Of a stretch of 10,781 nucleotides of DNA, positions 1 to 6,948 are shown in pieces. Made by a program: the position numbers and the translations under genes. The stretch covers positions 1-10,781 of the forward strand of contig JAAFGU010000048.1 of NCBI GenBank assembly GCA_010365205.1. Direction: 5' to 3'. The notes below the pieces were generated by a model. The model saw nothing but the letters and a program-made list of their open reading frames with translations, ran no database searches and was not told the DNA's origin. The DNA is from Aromatoleum sp. (lineage in GTDB: Bacteria > Pseudomonadota > Gammaproteobacteria > Burkholderiales > Casimicrobiaceae). Positions within the stretch are counted from its first letter, which is position 1. The number at the start of each line of letters is the position of its first letter.

Positions 1-150
1 CGAACCGGGGCGACGGTAAGCGCGGCGGTCGCGCCGCGGTCGAGCGGCCCCAGACCGTGGCCGATGGCGGCCCCGGTCAAGAGGGCGGGCAGCGGTAGCG
101 CCGGCAGCGGCGATGATCGCAACGCTGGCGTACGTCGCGGCAACGCGCAT
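1..150 (-). CDS. Unidentified partial gene downstream of nirN, possibly membrane or exported protein
   Basis: An ATG at 150-148 lies 21 nt after the nirN stop, in the same frame as nirN, and opens a frame that runs off the left edge. The first 20 or so residues (MRVAATYASVAIIAAAGATA) look like a signal peptide or first membrane segment. After about position 88 that frame becomes arginine-rich with poor codons (CCT, CTT, CCA, TCT, CGA). The neighbouring frame there gives a natural-looking hydrophobic stretch, LLTGAAIGHGLGPLDRG, with G or C at almost every third position. Either the gene starts later, at a TTG in that second frame, or a frameshift (real or a sequencing error) lies near 80-95. 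Only about 50 codons are visible and I do not recognise the family. The spacing suggests it belongs to the nir operon. Confidence 0.3.
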   Translation of the reverse strand, partial: MRVAATYASVAIIAAAGATAARPLDRGRHRPRSGAARPRRDRRAYRRPGS

Positions 151-171
151 GACAGCCTGAATCGCCGCGTT

Positions 172-1734
172 TCAGTGCGACGTCCCGGCGGAGTGCATGA
201 TCTTGTTCCATACATTGTACTTGCCAACCGGCTTGTTGGCGGGAATGCGCTTGATTTCCTGCAGCGTCGCGGCGTCGTAGACGACGATCGCCCCGTCGTT
301 TTCCCACACGCTCACCAGCGCGTAGCGTCCATATCGATCGAATTCGACATGCCCGGCGACCTTGCCGGGAACCGGCGTCACCGCCTTCACCACCTCGAGC
401 GTGCGCTTGTCGATCACCTGCAGCGTGTCCTTCGCCGGGCTGTTCATCGCGTCGACCCAGGCGTAGGGCGTGTTCTCGTGGCTGCGCAGGAAGAAGCCCG
501 GACCGTTGGTCCTGATCGCGGCGACAAGCTTCCATTCTTTCATGTCGATGACGCTGACCACGCCATCCCGTAAATTGGTCGTCGCGAGCACCGGCTTGCC
601 GTTCCACTCCCAGGTAATGCCCGACCCCAGGTGCGGCAGGCCCGGCAAATCGACGGTCGCGATCTTGCGGCGAACGTTCAGGTTGACCACCTGACCCTTC
701 CCGGCTTCGCGCGAGGCGCCGATCAGGTTGTCGTAGTTCGCGTCGAAAAAGAAATCGTCGAGCACGTCGTCGAGCACGATGCGCCTGACCGGGAACGGCC
801 CTGCCTCGGCGATGCCTTCGCCGTAGCGATAGTCGTGGACGTAACCTTCGTAGACCGGAGCGGCCTTCGGGTCGTAGGTCAGTTCCCACACCTCGGGAAT
901 GTCCTTCAGCGCGACGATGAAACTCCTTCGCGGCAGGGCGTCGTACACCGCCGACACGCGCGAGGACTTGCCCGCTTTGTCGGCCACGGGCATCAGCTTG
1001 ACCAGCGAGAGATCGCGCGCATCGAACACGGCGAGCGTGGCCGGCAGATAGTTGCCGGCGATCACCCACTTGCCGTCGCCGGACACCGCGATGTTGCGCG
1101 TGTTGAGCCCCGCCCGCACCTCGGCCACCGTTTTCAGGTTCCACAGGTCGTACTTCGTGATCCAGCCGTCGCGCGACGCGAAGAAAACGTAGCGGCCGTC
1201 CGGCGTGAACTTCGGCCCCCCGTGCAGCGCGAAGCGCGTCGGGAACCGGACCATGCGCTCGAGCTTGTTGCCATCGAGCACCGACGCATGATGGTCGCCG
1301 CTTTCGACGAGGACGAACAGATTCAGCGGATCGGCGGCGTACTGCGGCCGGTCCGGCAGCGTTCCTTCCGCGTGATGCACGACGCGCGATGCCGCGATCT
1401 CGGGGGCACCCCAGACCGGCCGTTGCGCGGGCGGTTCATAGACGAACGCGACCAAGGCGTCGATGTCGGCCTTGGACAGCGTGGCGCCGAATGCCGGCAT
1501 CTGCGTGGCGATCCGCCCATTGGCGATGGTGTCGACCGCCGCCGGCTTGCGCAGCCGTTCGAGGCTCTCCGGCAGCAAGGCGGGGCCGGTGCCGCCGAAG
1601 CGACCGGCGCCATGGCACGACGCGCAGTGCGTGGCGTAAATGCGCGCCGCGTCCGCCGCGGTCGTCTGTGCCGTCGCCACGCCGGCAAAGCCGGCGAGAA
1701 TCGCAGCGGCCGCGATGCGAACACCGGCATTCAT
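172..1734 (-). CDS. nirN: NirN, periplasmic cytochrome c / d1-type dehydrogenase of heme d1 biosynthesis
   Basis: 520 aa. NirN is a paralogue of nitrite reductase that oxidises dihydro-heme d1 to heme d1, making the acrylate double bond, and helps hand the cofactor to NirS in the periplasm. Residues 1-22 are a Sec signal peptide ending ATAQ. A cytochrome c domain follows with the heme motif CASCH (C37, C40, H41) and a candidate axial Met in QMPAFG (M79). From about residue 110 the chain is an eight-bladed d1 propeller: H171 in the ALHGGPKF segment aligns with the proximal heme d1 histidine of NirS, H368 in GLPHLGSG with the NirS TPHPGRG histidine, and H419 in LRSHENTP is another conserved site. 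The tail KPVGKYNVWN resembles the NirS tail. The NirS active-site motif FLHDGG is VLDDFF here, so a catalytic His is replaced by Asp. The ATG overlaps the nirJ stop (ATGA), which fixes the start; an in-frame extension upstream to 2139 is only antisense to nothing and lies inside nirJ. Confidence 0.92.
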   Translation of the reverse strand: MNAGVRIAAAAILAGFAGVATAQTTAADAARIYATHCASCHGAGRFGGTGPALLPESLERLRKPAAVDTIANGRIATQMPAFGATLSKADIDALVAFVYEPPAQRPVWGAPEIAASRVVHHAEGTLPDRPQYAADPLNLFVLVESGDHHASVLDGNKLERMVRFPTRFALHGGPKFTPDGRYVFFASRDGWITKYDLWNLKTVAEVRAGLNTRNIAVSGDGKWVIAGNYLPATLAVFDARDLSLVKLMPVADKAGKSSRVSAVYDALPRRSFIVALKDIPEVWELTYDPKAAPVYEGYVHDYRYGEGIAEAGPFPVRRIVLDDVLDDFFFDANYDNLIGASREAGKGQVVNLNVRRKIATVDLPGLPHLGSGITWEWNGKPVLATTNLRDGVVSVIDMKEWKLVAAIRTNGPGFFLRSHENTPYAWVDAMNSPAKDTLQVIDKRTLEVVKAVTPVPGKVAGHVEFDRYGRYALVSVWENDGAIVVYDAATLQEIKRIPANKPVGKYNVWNKIMHSAGTSH

Positions 1735-2963
1735 CGTCCGGCCGCGCGATCGGAACCGCCCGCGTGCGCATCGACGCGCCGGATGCGAATATAGGGCTTG
1801 AGCTTCAGCCTCTCGTAACCGGCTGCGATGCCGAGCTCGTCGTCGTCGAGATAGCACCCGGGATCCTCGGCCCACGCGTCGCCGGTCAGCTGCCAGGCGC
1901 GCACCCGCGTGTTGCCGCCGCACACGTCGAAATACGTGCATGCGCCGCAGCGGCCCTTGACCGCGCGCGGCACGGCCCGCATCCCCGCCAGCAGCGGATC
2001 GGAAGTGTCCTCCCAGATCGCCGAGAACGGCCGCTCCCTTACGTTTCCCAGCGTGTAGTCCCACCAGAACGTGTCCGGGTGCACGTTGCCGAGATTGTCG
2101 ATGTTTGCGATGTTCACACCCGATGAATTGCCGCCCCACTGCGCGAGCTTGGCGCGAAGATGCGCCTCGCGCTCGGGATGACGGCGGCGCACCCAGTGCA
2201 GCAGGTACGCGCCGTCGGCGTCATTGTTGCCGGTGACGAATTCCCGTGGTCGACCCGCGTCGAGGTGCCGCCAGGCGGTGTCGAAGATGAGGTCCATCGC
2301 GGCGCGGGTGGTGCGGAACATGGCGTCGGTCTTGCGATTGATGTTGCCGCGGCCACCATAGTTCAAGTGCGACAGGTAGAACTTGTCGACACGTTCTGCT
2401 TCCATGAGGTCGAGCAACGCCGGCAGATCGTGCGCGTTGTCCTGGGTCAGCGTGAAGCGCAGACCCACCTTGATGCCGACCCCGCGGCAAAGGCGGACGC
2501 CCGCGAGCGACGCGGCGAATGCGCCCTCCTTGCGGCGAAAGCGGTCGTGCGTCGCCTCGATGCCGTCGAGGCTGATGCCGACGTAGTCGAAGCCGACCTC
2601 GGCGATTTTCGGCAGCAGCGCCGCGTCGATCAGCGTGCCGTTGGTCGAAAGCCCGACGTAGAACCCCATCGCCTTCGCGCGATGCGCGATGGGAAAAATG
2701 TCCGGATGCAGCAGCGGCTCGCCACCGGAAAGGATCAGCACCGGGACGCCGAACGCCTTGAGGTCGTCCATCGTGCGAAAGATGTCGGCCGTCGAAAGTT
2801 CGCCCGCAAAGTCGATGTCGGCGGAGATCGAATAGCAATGCTGGCACGCGAGGTTGCAGCGCCGGATGAGGTTCCAGATGACGACCGGGCCCGGCGGATT
2901 GCGCTTCGGCCCCAACGGCGTCGGGGCGATCACTTCCTGCAAATATTGGGTGACGCGGAACAT
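1731..2963 (-). CDS. nirJ: NirJ, radical SAM enzyme of heme d1 biosynthesis
   Basis: 410 aa. NirJ is a cytoplasmic radical S-adenosylmethionine enzyme that acts on 12,18-didecarboxysiroheme, removing the propionates on rings A and B on the way to the oxo groups of heme d1. The N-terminal TIM-barrel domain carries CNLACQHC (C36, C40, C43), which binds the radical 4Fe-4S cluster, and the SAM-binding GGEP motif (residues 80-83, in ILSGGEPLLHPD). The C-terminal SPASM/Twitch-like region has C339, C342, C348 and C370 (GRCGACTYFDVCGG, then a distal Cys in DPGCYLDDD) for an auxiliary cluster. A 24-residue basic tail extends beyond the last conserved part, making the protein slightly longer than the roughly 390 aa I expect. 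The ATG at 2963 has a GAGG ribosome site 6 nt upstream and starts 25 nt after nirH. The stop overlaps the nirN start. Confidence 0.95.
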   Translation of the reverse strand: MFRVTQYLQEVIAPTPLGPKRNPPGPVVIWNLIRRCNLACQHCYSISADIDFAGELSTADIFRTMDDLKAFGVPVLILSGGEPLLHPDIFPIAHRAKAMGFYVGLSTNGTLIDAALLPKIAEVGFDYVGISLDGIEATHDRFRRKEGAFAASLAGVRLCRGVGIKVGLRFTLTQDNAHDLPALLDLMEAERVDKFYLSHLNYGGRGNINRKTDAMFRTTRAAMDLIFDTAWRHLDAGRPREFVTGNNDADGAYLLHWVRRRHPEREAHLRAKLAQWGGNSSGVNIANIDNLGNVHPDTFWWDYTLGNVRERPFSAIWEDTSDPLLAGMRAVPRAVKGRCGACTYFDVCGGNTRVRAWQLTGDAWAEDPGCYLDDDELGIAAGYERLKLKPYIRIRRVDAHAGGSDRAAGR

Positions 2964-2988
2964 GCGCTGCCTCGATTGAACAGGTTGC

Positions 2989-3480
2989 CTACCCGCCGAA
3001 ACGCAGGCCGGTCTTCTTCAGAATGCGGGTGCTGTAGAGAACGTCGTGCGCGCGCGCCGCACAGCCCAGGACGGCGGCGATTTGCGCAAGCTTCGTCTCG
3101 ACCTCGGTCCGGTCGTGGCCATGCACCATCGCGAACAGGTTGTAGCGCCATTGCGGCAGCCGCCGCGGCCGGCGGTAGCAGTGCGACACACACGCGAGTG
3201 CGCCCACCGCGTCTCCGAGGACGTCGACCTCGTCGTCGTCCACGTCCCAGACGCTCATCCCGTTCGCGGCCCAGCCCAGGCGGTAGTGATTCGGCACGAC
3301 ACCGATGCGACGGATCGCTCCCGATGCCAACAGCGTTCGCACGCGCGCGAGCACGCCCTCGGGTGCGACGCCCAGACGTTCGGCCACCGCGTGATACGGC
3401 CGCGCCACTCGGGGCAAGCCCTCCTGCAGCGCGCGCACAAGCACGCGATCGAGGAGCACGCCGGGCGGGTTGGCGGTCAT
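2989..3480 (-). CDS. nirH: NirH, siroheme decarboxylase subunit (Lrp/AsnC-like fold)
   Basis: 163 aa. NirH belongs to the AhbA/AhbB-type siroheme decarboxylase family. With NirD, NirL and NirG it converts siroheme to 12,18-didecarboxysiroheme in the cytoplasm. An N-terminal winged-helix part (about residues 8-62) ends IRRIGVVPNHY, followed by the family motif GWAANGMSVWDV (69-80). The signature HCYRRPRRLPQWRYNLFAM lies at 100-118. It is the partner of the short NirG, as NirL is of NirD, and shares most motifs with the NirL half of the upstream fusion protein. The ATG overlaps the nirG stop by ATGA, so the two are translationally coupled, and this decides the start over longer in-frame options. 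Residue H100 before CYRR is present here but is Leu in the NirL module. Confidence 0.92.
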   Translation of the reverse strand: MTANPPGVLLDRVLVRALQEGLPRVARPYHAVAERLGVAPEGVLARVRTLLASGAIRRIGVVPNHYRLGWAANGMSVWDVDDDEVDVLGDAVGALACVSHCYRRPRRLPQWRYNLFAMVHGHDRTEVETKLAQIAAVLGCAARAHDVLYSTRILKKTGLRFGG

Positions 3481-3926
3481 GTGCGAACCGGGAGCTTCAG
3501 TTCGACGAAAAACTCGCGCTCCTTGGGAAAGGCGAGGACCGGGAGCCCGCTCGCGCGTTCGATCCGGCCGATCACCTCGTCGATCGCCTCCGGCGTTTCG
3601 GTGCCGATGACGAACCACATGTTGAGCGGATGGTCGCGCGCATAGTTGTGCGCGACTTCCGGAAACGCGTTCACCTGCGCCGCGATTCGGTCGAAGTCGG
3701 GCTCCGGCACCTGCATGGCCGCCAGCGTAAACGCCCCGCCCATCTTCTCGGCGTCGAACAGCGGACCGAAACGCGTCAGCGTGCCGTCGGCGAGCAGGCG
3801 ATCGATGCGCGCGATCAGGTCGTCTTCGCTGATTGCCAGTTCGGCCGCGGCAGCGGCGAACGGTCGTTCGCAGACGGGGAAGCCGCCCTGCAGCGTGTCG
3901 ACGATCCTGCGGTCGACCTCGTCCAT
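3477..3926 (-). CDS. nirG: NirG, siroheme decarboxylase subunit
   Basis: 149 aa, close to the length I know for NirG and NirD proteins. It is one of the short subunits of the siroheme decarboxylase system. It opens with MDEVDRRIVDTLQGGFPVCERPF, the usual first helix of this Lrp/AsnC-like family (shown here in outline as a 23-residue start, key residues DRRI and GFP). The signature HNYARDHPLNMWFVI spans 93-107. The NirD module upstream has HNYEREHRYNLWFV, so an otherwise shared Glu is Ala at residue 96 here. The ATG at 3926 has GAGG (3933-3936) 6 nt ahead. An in-frame GTG at 3938 would overlap the nirDL stop (GTGA) and is the alternative start, but the ribosome site fits the ATG better. Identity as NirG and not NirD rests on gene order and on the lower similarity to the NirD half of the fusion. 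Confidence 0.88.
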   Translation of the reverse strand: MDEVDRRIVDTLQGGFPVCERPFAAAAAELAISEDDLIARIDRLLADGTLTRFGPLFDAEKMGGAFTLAAMQVPEPDFDRIAAQVNAFPEVAHNYARDHPLNMWFVIGTETPEAIDEVIGRIERASGLPVLAFPKEREFFVELKLPVRT

Positions 3927-3934
3927 GCCGTGCC

Positions 3935-4957
3935 TCACGCGACGGCGCCGGCTGCGGACATCAGGCCGTAGCGGGCGCCGCGTTGCTTGAAGGCCTGGCG
4001 CGAGAACAGCACGGCGTGGGCGTAGCGGCCCAGGCGATGGCTCTGCGCCAGCTGCGCGAGGCGCGCTGTCACCGTCGCGCGATCGCGTCCATGAATCATG
4101 CAGAACAGGTTGTACGGCCACTGCGGCAGTGCGCGCTCGCGGCGATAGCACAGCGTCACGCCGGCCTCGAGCGCGAGCGCTTCACCCAGCGCGGTCACAT
4201 CGGCGTCCGGCACATCCCACACGCACATGGCATTGGCCGTGTAGCCGAGTGCGCGATGCCGGACGACGACACCCAGTCGCTTGATGATTCCCCGGTTCAG
4301 CCATTCGGCCAGCCGCGCCAGCACCGAGACTTCGCTCATGCCCGCCCCCTGCGCGAGTCGCGCGTAGGGACGGGGCACCAACGGCAGGCCATGCTCCAGC
4401 GCACTCACCAGCGCGCGGTCGGCATAGGACAACGATGCCGGCGACTCCGCTGGCCGTGCGCCGATACGCCGCCGGACTTCAATGCGGTCATGCGCGCGAT
4501 CCGCGCCAAGGTCGAACGAAAGATCGATCCAGTAGTCGTCGACGAGCGGCAGCGAGAGTGGGAAAAGCCTCGCGTCACGCGCGATGGCGGCGAGTGTCCG
4601 CGCGAGCGCTGCCGCGTCGGCGGCCGTGACGACGAACCAGAGGTTGTAGCGGTGCTCGCGCTCGTAGTTGTGATTGACTTCCGGTCGCGCCGACACGATG
4701 CGGGCTATCCGGTCGAGACCGTCCGCAGGCGCTGCCATTGCCGCAAGCGTCGACACGCCGATGGCGCCCGGCCGGAACACCGCACCGACCCGGCTCACCT
4801 TGCCCGCGGCGACAAGTTGCCCGAGCGACGCGATGACGTCGGCCTCGCCGAGCTGCAATGCCTCCGCCAGCGCCGCATACGGCGCCCGGACCAGCGGAAA
4901 TCCCGACTGGAAATCGTTCAGCAGCCGCATTTCCAGCGCCGGTGTGAACGGCGTCAT
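3935..4957 (-). CDS. nirDL: NirDL fusion protein, siroheme decarboxylase
   Basis: 340 aa, twice the size of a single family member. Residues 1 to about 150 are a NirD module with winged-helix start, SRVGAVFRPGAIG (55-67) and the signature HNYEREHRYNLWFV (96-109). Residues about 175-340 are a NirL module with IIKRLGVVVRHRALGY (224-239), NAMCVWDVPD (242-251) and CYRRERALPQWPYNLFCM (270-287). An Arg-rich linker (about 151-174) joins them. The protein removes the acetate carboxyls of siroheme in the cytoplasm. NirD-NirL fusions are known in some denitrifiers, while Pseudomonas aeruginosa keeps the two genes apart. The ATG starts 1 nt after the nirF stop (TGA-C-ATG) and has no clear ribosome site of its own, suggesting translation by reinitiation. 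No stop or frame break is seen between the modules, so the fusion is genuine in this sequence. Confidence 0.93.
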   Translation of the reverse strand: MTPFTPALEMRLLNDFQSGFPLVRAPYAALAEALQLGEADVIASLGQLVAAGKVSRVGAVFRPGAIGVSTLAAMAAPADGLDRIARIVSARPEVNHNYEREHRYNLWFVVTAADAAALARTLAAIARDARLFPLSLPLVDDYWIDLSFDLGADRAHDRIEVRRRIGARPAESPASLSYADRALVSALEHGLPLVPRPYARLAQGAGMSEVSVLARLAEWLNRGIIKRLGVVVRHRALGYTANAMCVWDVPDADVTALGEALALEAGVTLCYRRERALPQWPYNLFCMIHGRDRATVTARLAQLAQSHRLGRYAHAVLFSRQAFKQRGARYGLMSAAGAVA

Positions 4958-4958
4958 G

Positions 4959-6122
4959 TCAGAAGCCGATGCGCGCAGCGCGTACGGTGAAGAAGATCCC
5001 CGACGGGCTGTCCGCGGCGAGCGTGGCCAACGGAGCGAAGGTCGCGGTGTCGTAGACGATGACCTTGTTGTCGTCACGCGCGGAAATCCACACGGCCTCT
5101 CCCCGCGGCGTGAACTCGAGGTGCAGCACGGCTTTGCCCGGCTCGAGTGTCTTCACCACCGTGCGCGTCTCGGTGTCGATCACCTGCACGCTGCCGTTGT
5201 CCGGGAACGCGAAGTTGACCCAAACCTGGCGCGCGTCCGGCCGCGCGATCACGAACACCGGCTGCCCGGCGACCGGCACGCGCGCGACTTCCTTCCAGTC
5301 GCGCGTGTCGACGACCAGCACCTCATTGCGGCCGACTGCCGGCAGGAACGCGTAACCAGCGGCAATCGCCCAGCCGCGCAGATGCGGCATCTTGTAGACG
5401 GGCAGCTTTTCCTCGCCCTTGCCGTACTTGTCGAGAATGCGCTTCACACCCCGCTCCGGATGCCAGAGGTCGAGCAGCGCAAGCCCGTCCTCGCCGAAAA
5501 GACCCGCGACGTACCAGCGACCGTCGGGTGTGACGAGCCCATCGTAGGGCTGCTTGCCGACATTCGCGAATTTCTCGATTTTCGGCGCGCGGGGATTCGA
5601 CGCATCGATCACCCAGATCTCGCCCGTGTCGAACAGACTGGCGACGAATTTGCCGCCCGGCGCGTCCGCGAGGCCGACGACTTTCGACGCCACGCCGTCG
5701 GGGCCCGGCGTCGCCCGGACGTCGCCCAGCAATTCGAGCGTCGCGGAATCGAACAGCTTCACCCCGCCCGGCGTGTAGTTCTGCGCGGCCACGACCCGGC
5801 CGTCCTGGCTGATCGCGCCACCGATGGAGTTGCCGGCCTGCATCACGCGGCGGTCGATCCGCTGCGCCAGGATGTCGACCTTGGTCAGTCCCCCGTCGCG
5901 ACCGAACACGTACGCATAGCGGCCGTCGCGTGAATAGACGACCGACGCGTGCGACAGGTCGCCGAGCCCGTCGATCGTCGCGAGCGTCGTGCGCGTCGTG
6001 GTGTCGATGATCTGCACGCGGCCGGCAGCGCGCTCGACGACGACGCCGAGATCGCCGGTCCCGCGTGTGGGCGTTTGCGCGCATGCAGTCAACAATGCGA
6101 GCGATGCGACGCCGGAAAACAT
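4959..6122 (-). CDS. nirF: NirF, periplasmic d1-type propeller protein of heme d1 biosynthesis
   Basis: 387 aa from the ATG at 6122, matching the roughly 390 aa usual for NirF. NirF is needed late in heme d1 synthesis in the periplasm and in some species is a lipoprotein. The body is a single d1-type beta propeller with no CxxCH, so it is not a c-type cytochrome. H58 in SHASVVYSRDGRYAYVFGRD aligns with the proximal heme d1 histidine of NirS and NirN. The hydrophobic start runs into a possible lipobox LTAC with Cys at residue 14. That leader is very short and has no positive charge. The only other start is GTG at 6254 (431 aa), which overlaps nirC by 11 nt and places RKSRRSTW just before the hydrophobic stretch, but codons 2-44 include AGT, AGG, CGA, AGA and TCT and look non-coding. 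The start is therefore unresolved. The gene ends 1 nt before nirDL. Confidence 0.9.
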   Translation of the reverse strand: MFSGVASLALLTACAQTPTRGTGDLGVVVERAAGRVQIIDTTTRTTLATIDGLGDLSHASVVYSRDGRYAYVFGRDGGLTKVDILAQRIDRRVMQAGNSIGGAISQDGRVVAAQNYTPGGVKLFDSATLELLGDVRATPGPDGVASKVVGLADAPGGKFVASLFDTGEIWVIDASNPRAPKIEKFANVGKQPYDGLVTPDGRWYVAGLFGEDGLALLDLWHPERGVKRILDKYGKGEEKLPVYKMPHLRGWAIAAGYAFLPAVGRNEVLVVDTRDWKEVARVPVAGQPVFVIARPDARQVWVNFAFPDNGSVQVIDTETRTVVKTLEPGKAVLHLEFTPRGEAVWISARDDNKVIVYDTATFAPLATLAADSPSGIFFTVRAARIGF

Positions 6123-6181
6123 GATCCACGTCGAGCGTCGAGATTTCCGATCGCTCCCGAACCACGGTCTTTGGAACCCGA

Positions 6182-6195
6182 CCGGGTTTTCCCGG
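6182..6195 (-). repeat. Hairpin in the nirC-nirF gap
   Basis: On the minus strand CCGGG-AAAA-CCCGG can form a 5-bp stem with a four-base loop, extendable by one G-U pair. No run of U follows, so it is not a standard Rho-independent terminator. If nirF starts at 6122, the hairpin sits in a 121-nt untranslated stretch, by far the longest inside this operon. It could affect mRNA processing or stability, or be chance in G+C-rich DNA. Confidence 0.35.
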
Positions 6196-6243
6196 CGCCC
6201 GGCGTCTCGCCTGAGGTTGACGATCCCGGTGCGAACGGTCGAA

Positions 6244-6597
6244 CTAGCGCCCACCGGTCGCCCCCGCCATCATCTGGGCGACCAGCCACTGCGCCTCGGC
6301 CTCTGACACAAAGCGCCGCCACGGAGGCATCGCGGTCCCGGGCCGCCCCGACACGATCGTCGCGACGAGGCTTTCCGCCGGCCGGTACTTCAACGCCTCC
6401 GGGGTCAGCGCCGGACCGAGCCCACCGGTCAGCCGCATGCCGTGGCAGGAACCGCAATCCTGGCGCAGCAGCGTGATCAATTCGCGCTGCCGCGCCGCGT
6501 CCGGGGTCGCCTCATCCGCAGCACGCCCGGTCGGCGCCGCGGCGAGCGTCATCGCCGCCAGAACGGCGGCGGCCACGATGGGCGCGACACGGACCAT
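6244..6597 (-). CDS. nirC: NirC, small periplasmic cytochrome c
   Basis: 117 aa. NirC is a monoheme c-type cytochrome encoded in nir clusters; it can deliver electrons to NirS and has been linked to heme d1 maturation. A signal peptide covers about residues 1-26 (hydrophobic AAAVLAAMTLAAAP, cleavage near GRAADE). The heme motif is CGSCH (C48, C51, H52), followed by GGLGPALTPEAL, a very typical NirC stretch, and the axial Met is M90 in GTAMPPW. The ATG at 6597 starts 20 nt after the nirM stop; the ribosome site is poor. The end is TAG at 6244-6246. Family confidence is high from the GLGPALTP and AMPPW pattern. Confidence 0.9.
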   Translation of the reverse strand: MVRVAPIVAAAVLAAMTLAAAPTGRAADEATPDAARQRELITLLRQDCGSCHGMRLTGGLGPALTPEALKYRPAESLVATIVSGRPGTAMPPWRRFVSEAEAQWLVAQMMAGATGGR

Positions 6598-6617
6598 GGT
6601 GCCACGTGCTCACGTCG

Positions 6618-6935
6618 TCAAAGCGAAAGGATCCATGCGACGAGCTTTTTCGCTTCGTCGTCGGACACCTTGTTGGGGGGCATCGGTATCGGTCCCCATA
6701 CCCCCTGCCCGCCCTTCATCACCTTGATGGCGAGCATCTCCGGCGCCTTGGCGTCGCCCTTGTATTTTTTCGCGACGTCCTTGTACGACGGCCCGATCAC
6801 CTTCTTGTCGACGGCGTGGCAGGCCGTGCAGCCCTTGTCGGTCGCGAGCTTCAACGGGTCGTCCGCTCCCGCCGCCGGCAAGGCAAACGCGGTCAGCGAA
6901 GCCGCCGCCACCACCGAAATCCATCGTGCTCTCAT
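6618..6935 (-). CDS. nirM: NirM-like cytochrome c551 (class I c8 type)
   Basis: 105 aa. This is a small monoheme cytochrome of the c551/c8 family, the usual electron donor from the bc1 complex to cytochrome cd1 nitrite reductase. A signal peptide spans about residues 1-24 (cleavage near ALPAAGA). The heme motif is CTACH (C36, C39, H40), then KVIGPSYKDVAKKYKGD, and the axial Met M85 in PIPMPPN. The last helix DDEAKKLVAWILSL is typical of the family. Two ATGs occur in tandem at 6938 and 6935. GGAGG at 6941-6945 is only 2 nt from the first but 5 nt from the second, so I chose 6935. It starts 13 nt after the nirS stop, consistent with co-transcription. Confidence 0.92.
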   Translation of the reverse strand: MRARWISVVAAASLTAFALPAAGADDPLKLATDKGCTACHAVDKKVIGPSYKDVAKKYKGDAKAPEMLAIKVMKGGQGVWGPIPMPPNKVSDDEAKKLVAWILSL

Positions 6936-6948
6936 CATTGCCTCCGGA

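Noticed and set aside
1734..2139. N-terminal extension of nirN by 135 codons
   Set aside because: It lies wholly inside nirJ in another frame, and the ATG at 1734 is followed directly by a good signal peptide and overlaps the nirJ stop.
631..3971. Long plus-strand open frames opposite nirN, nirJ, nirH and nirG (631-1794 and 2160-3971)
   Set aside because: They are antisense to well-supported genes, arginine-rich and without recognisable motifs. Such frames are expected in G+C-rich DNA opposite real genes.
3833..4990. Plus-strand open frame of 385 codons opposite nirDL
   Set aside because: Composition is arginine and alanine rich with no family motif; it mirrors the codon pattern of nirDL.
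6182..6195. Hairpin before nirF as a transcription terminator
   Set aside because: There is no U-run after the stem, and all downstream genes are needed for heme d1, so full termination here is unlikely.
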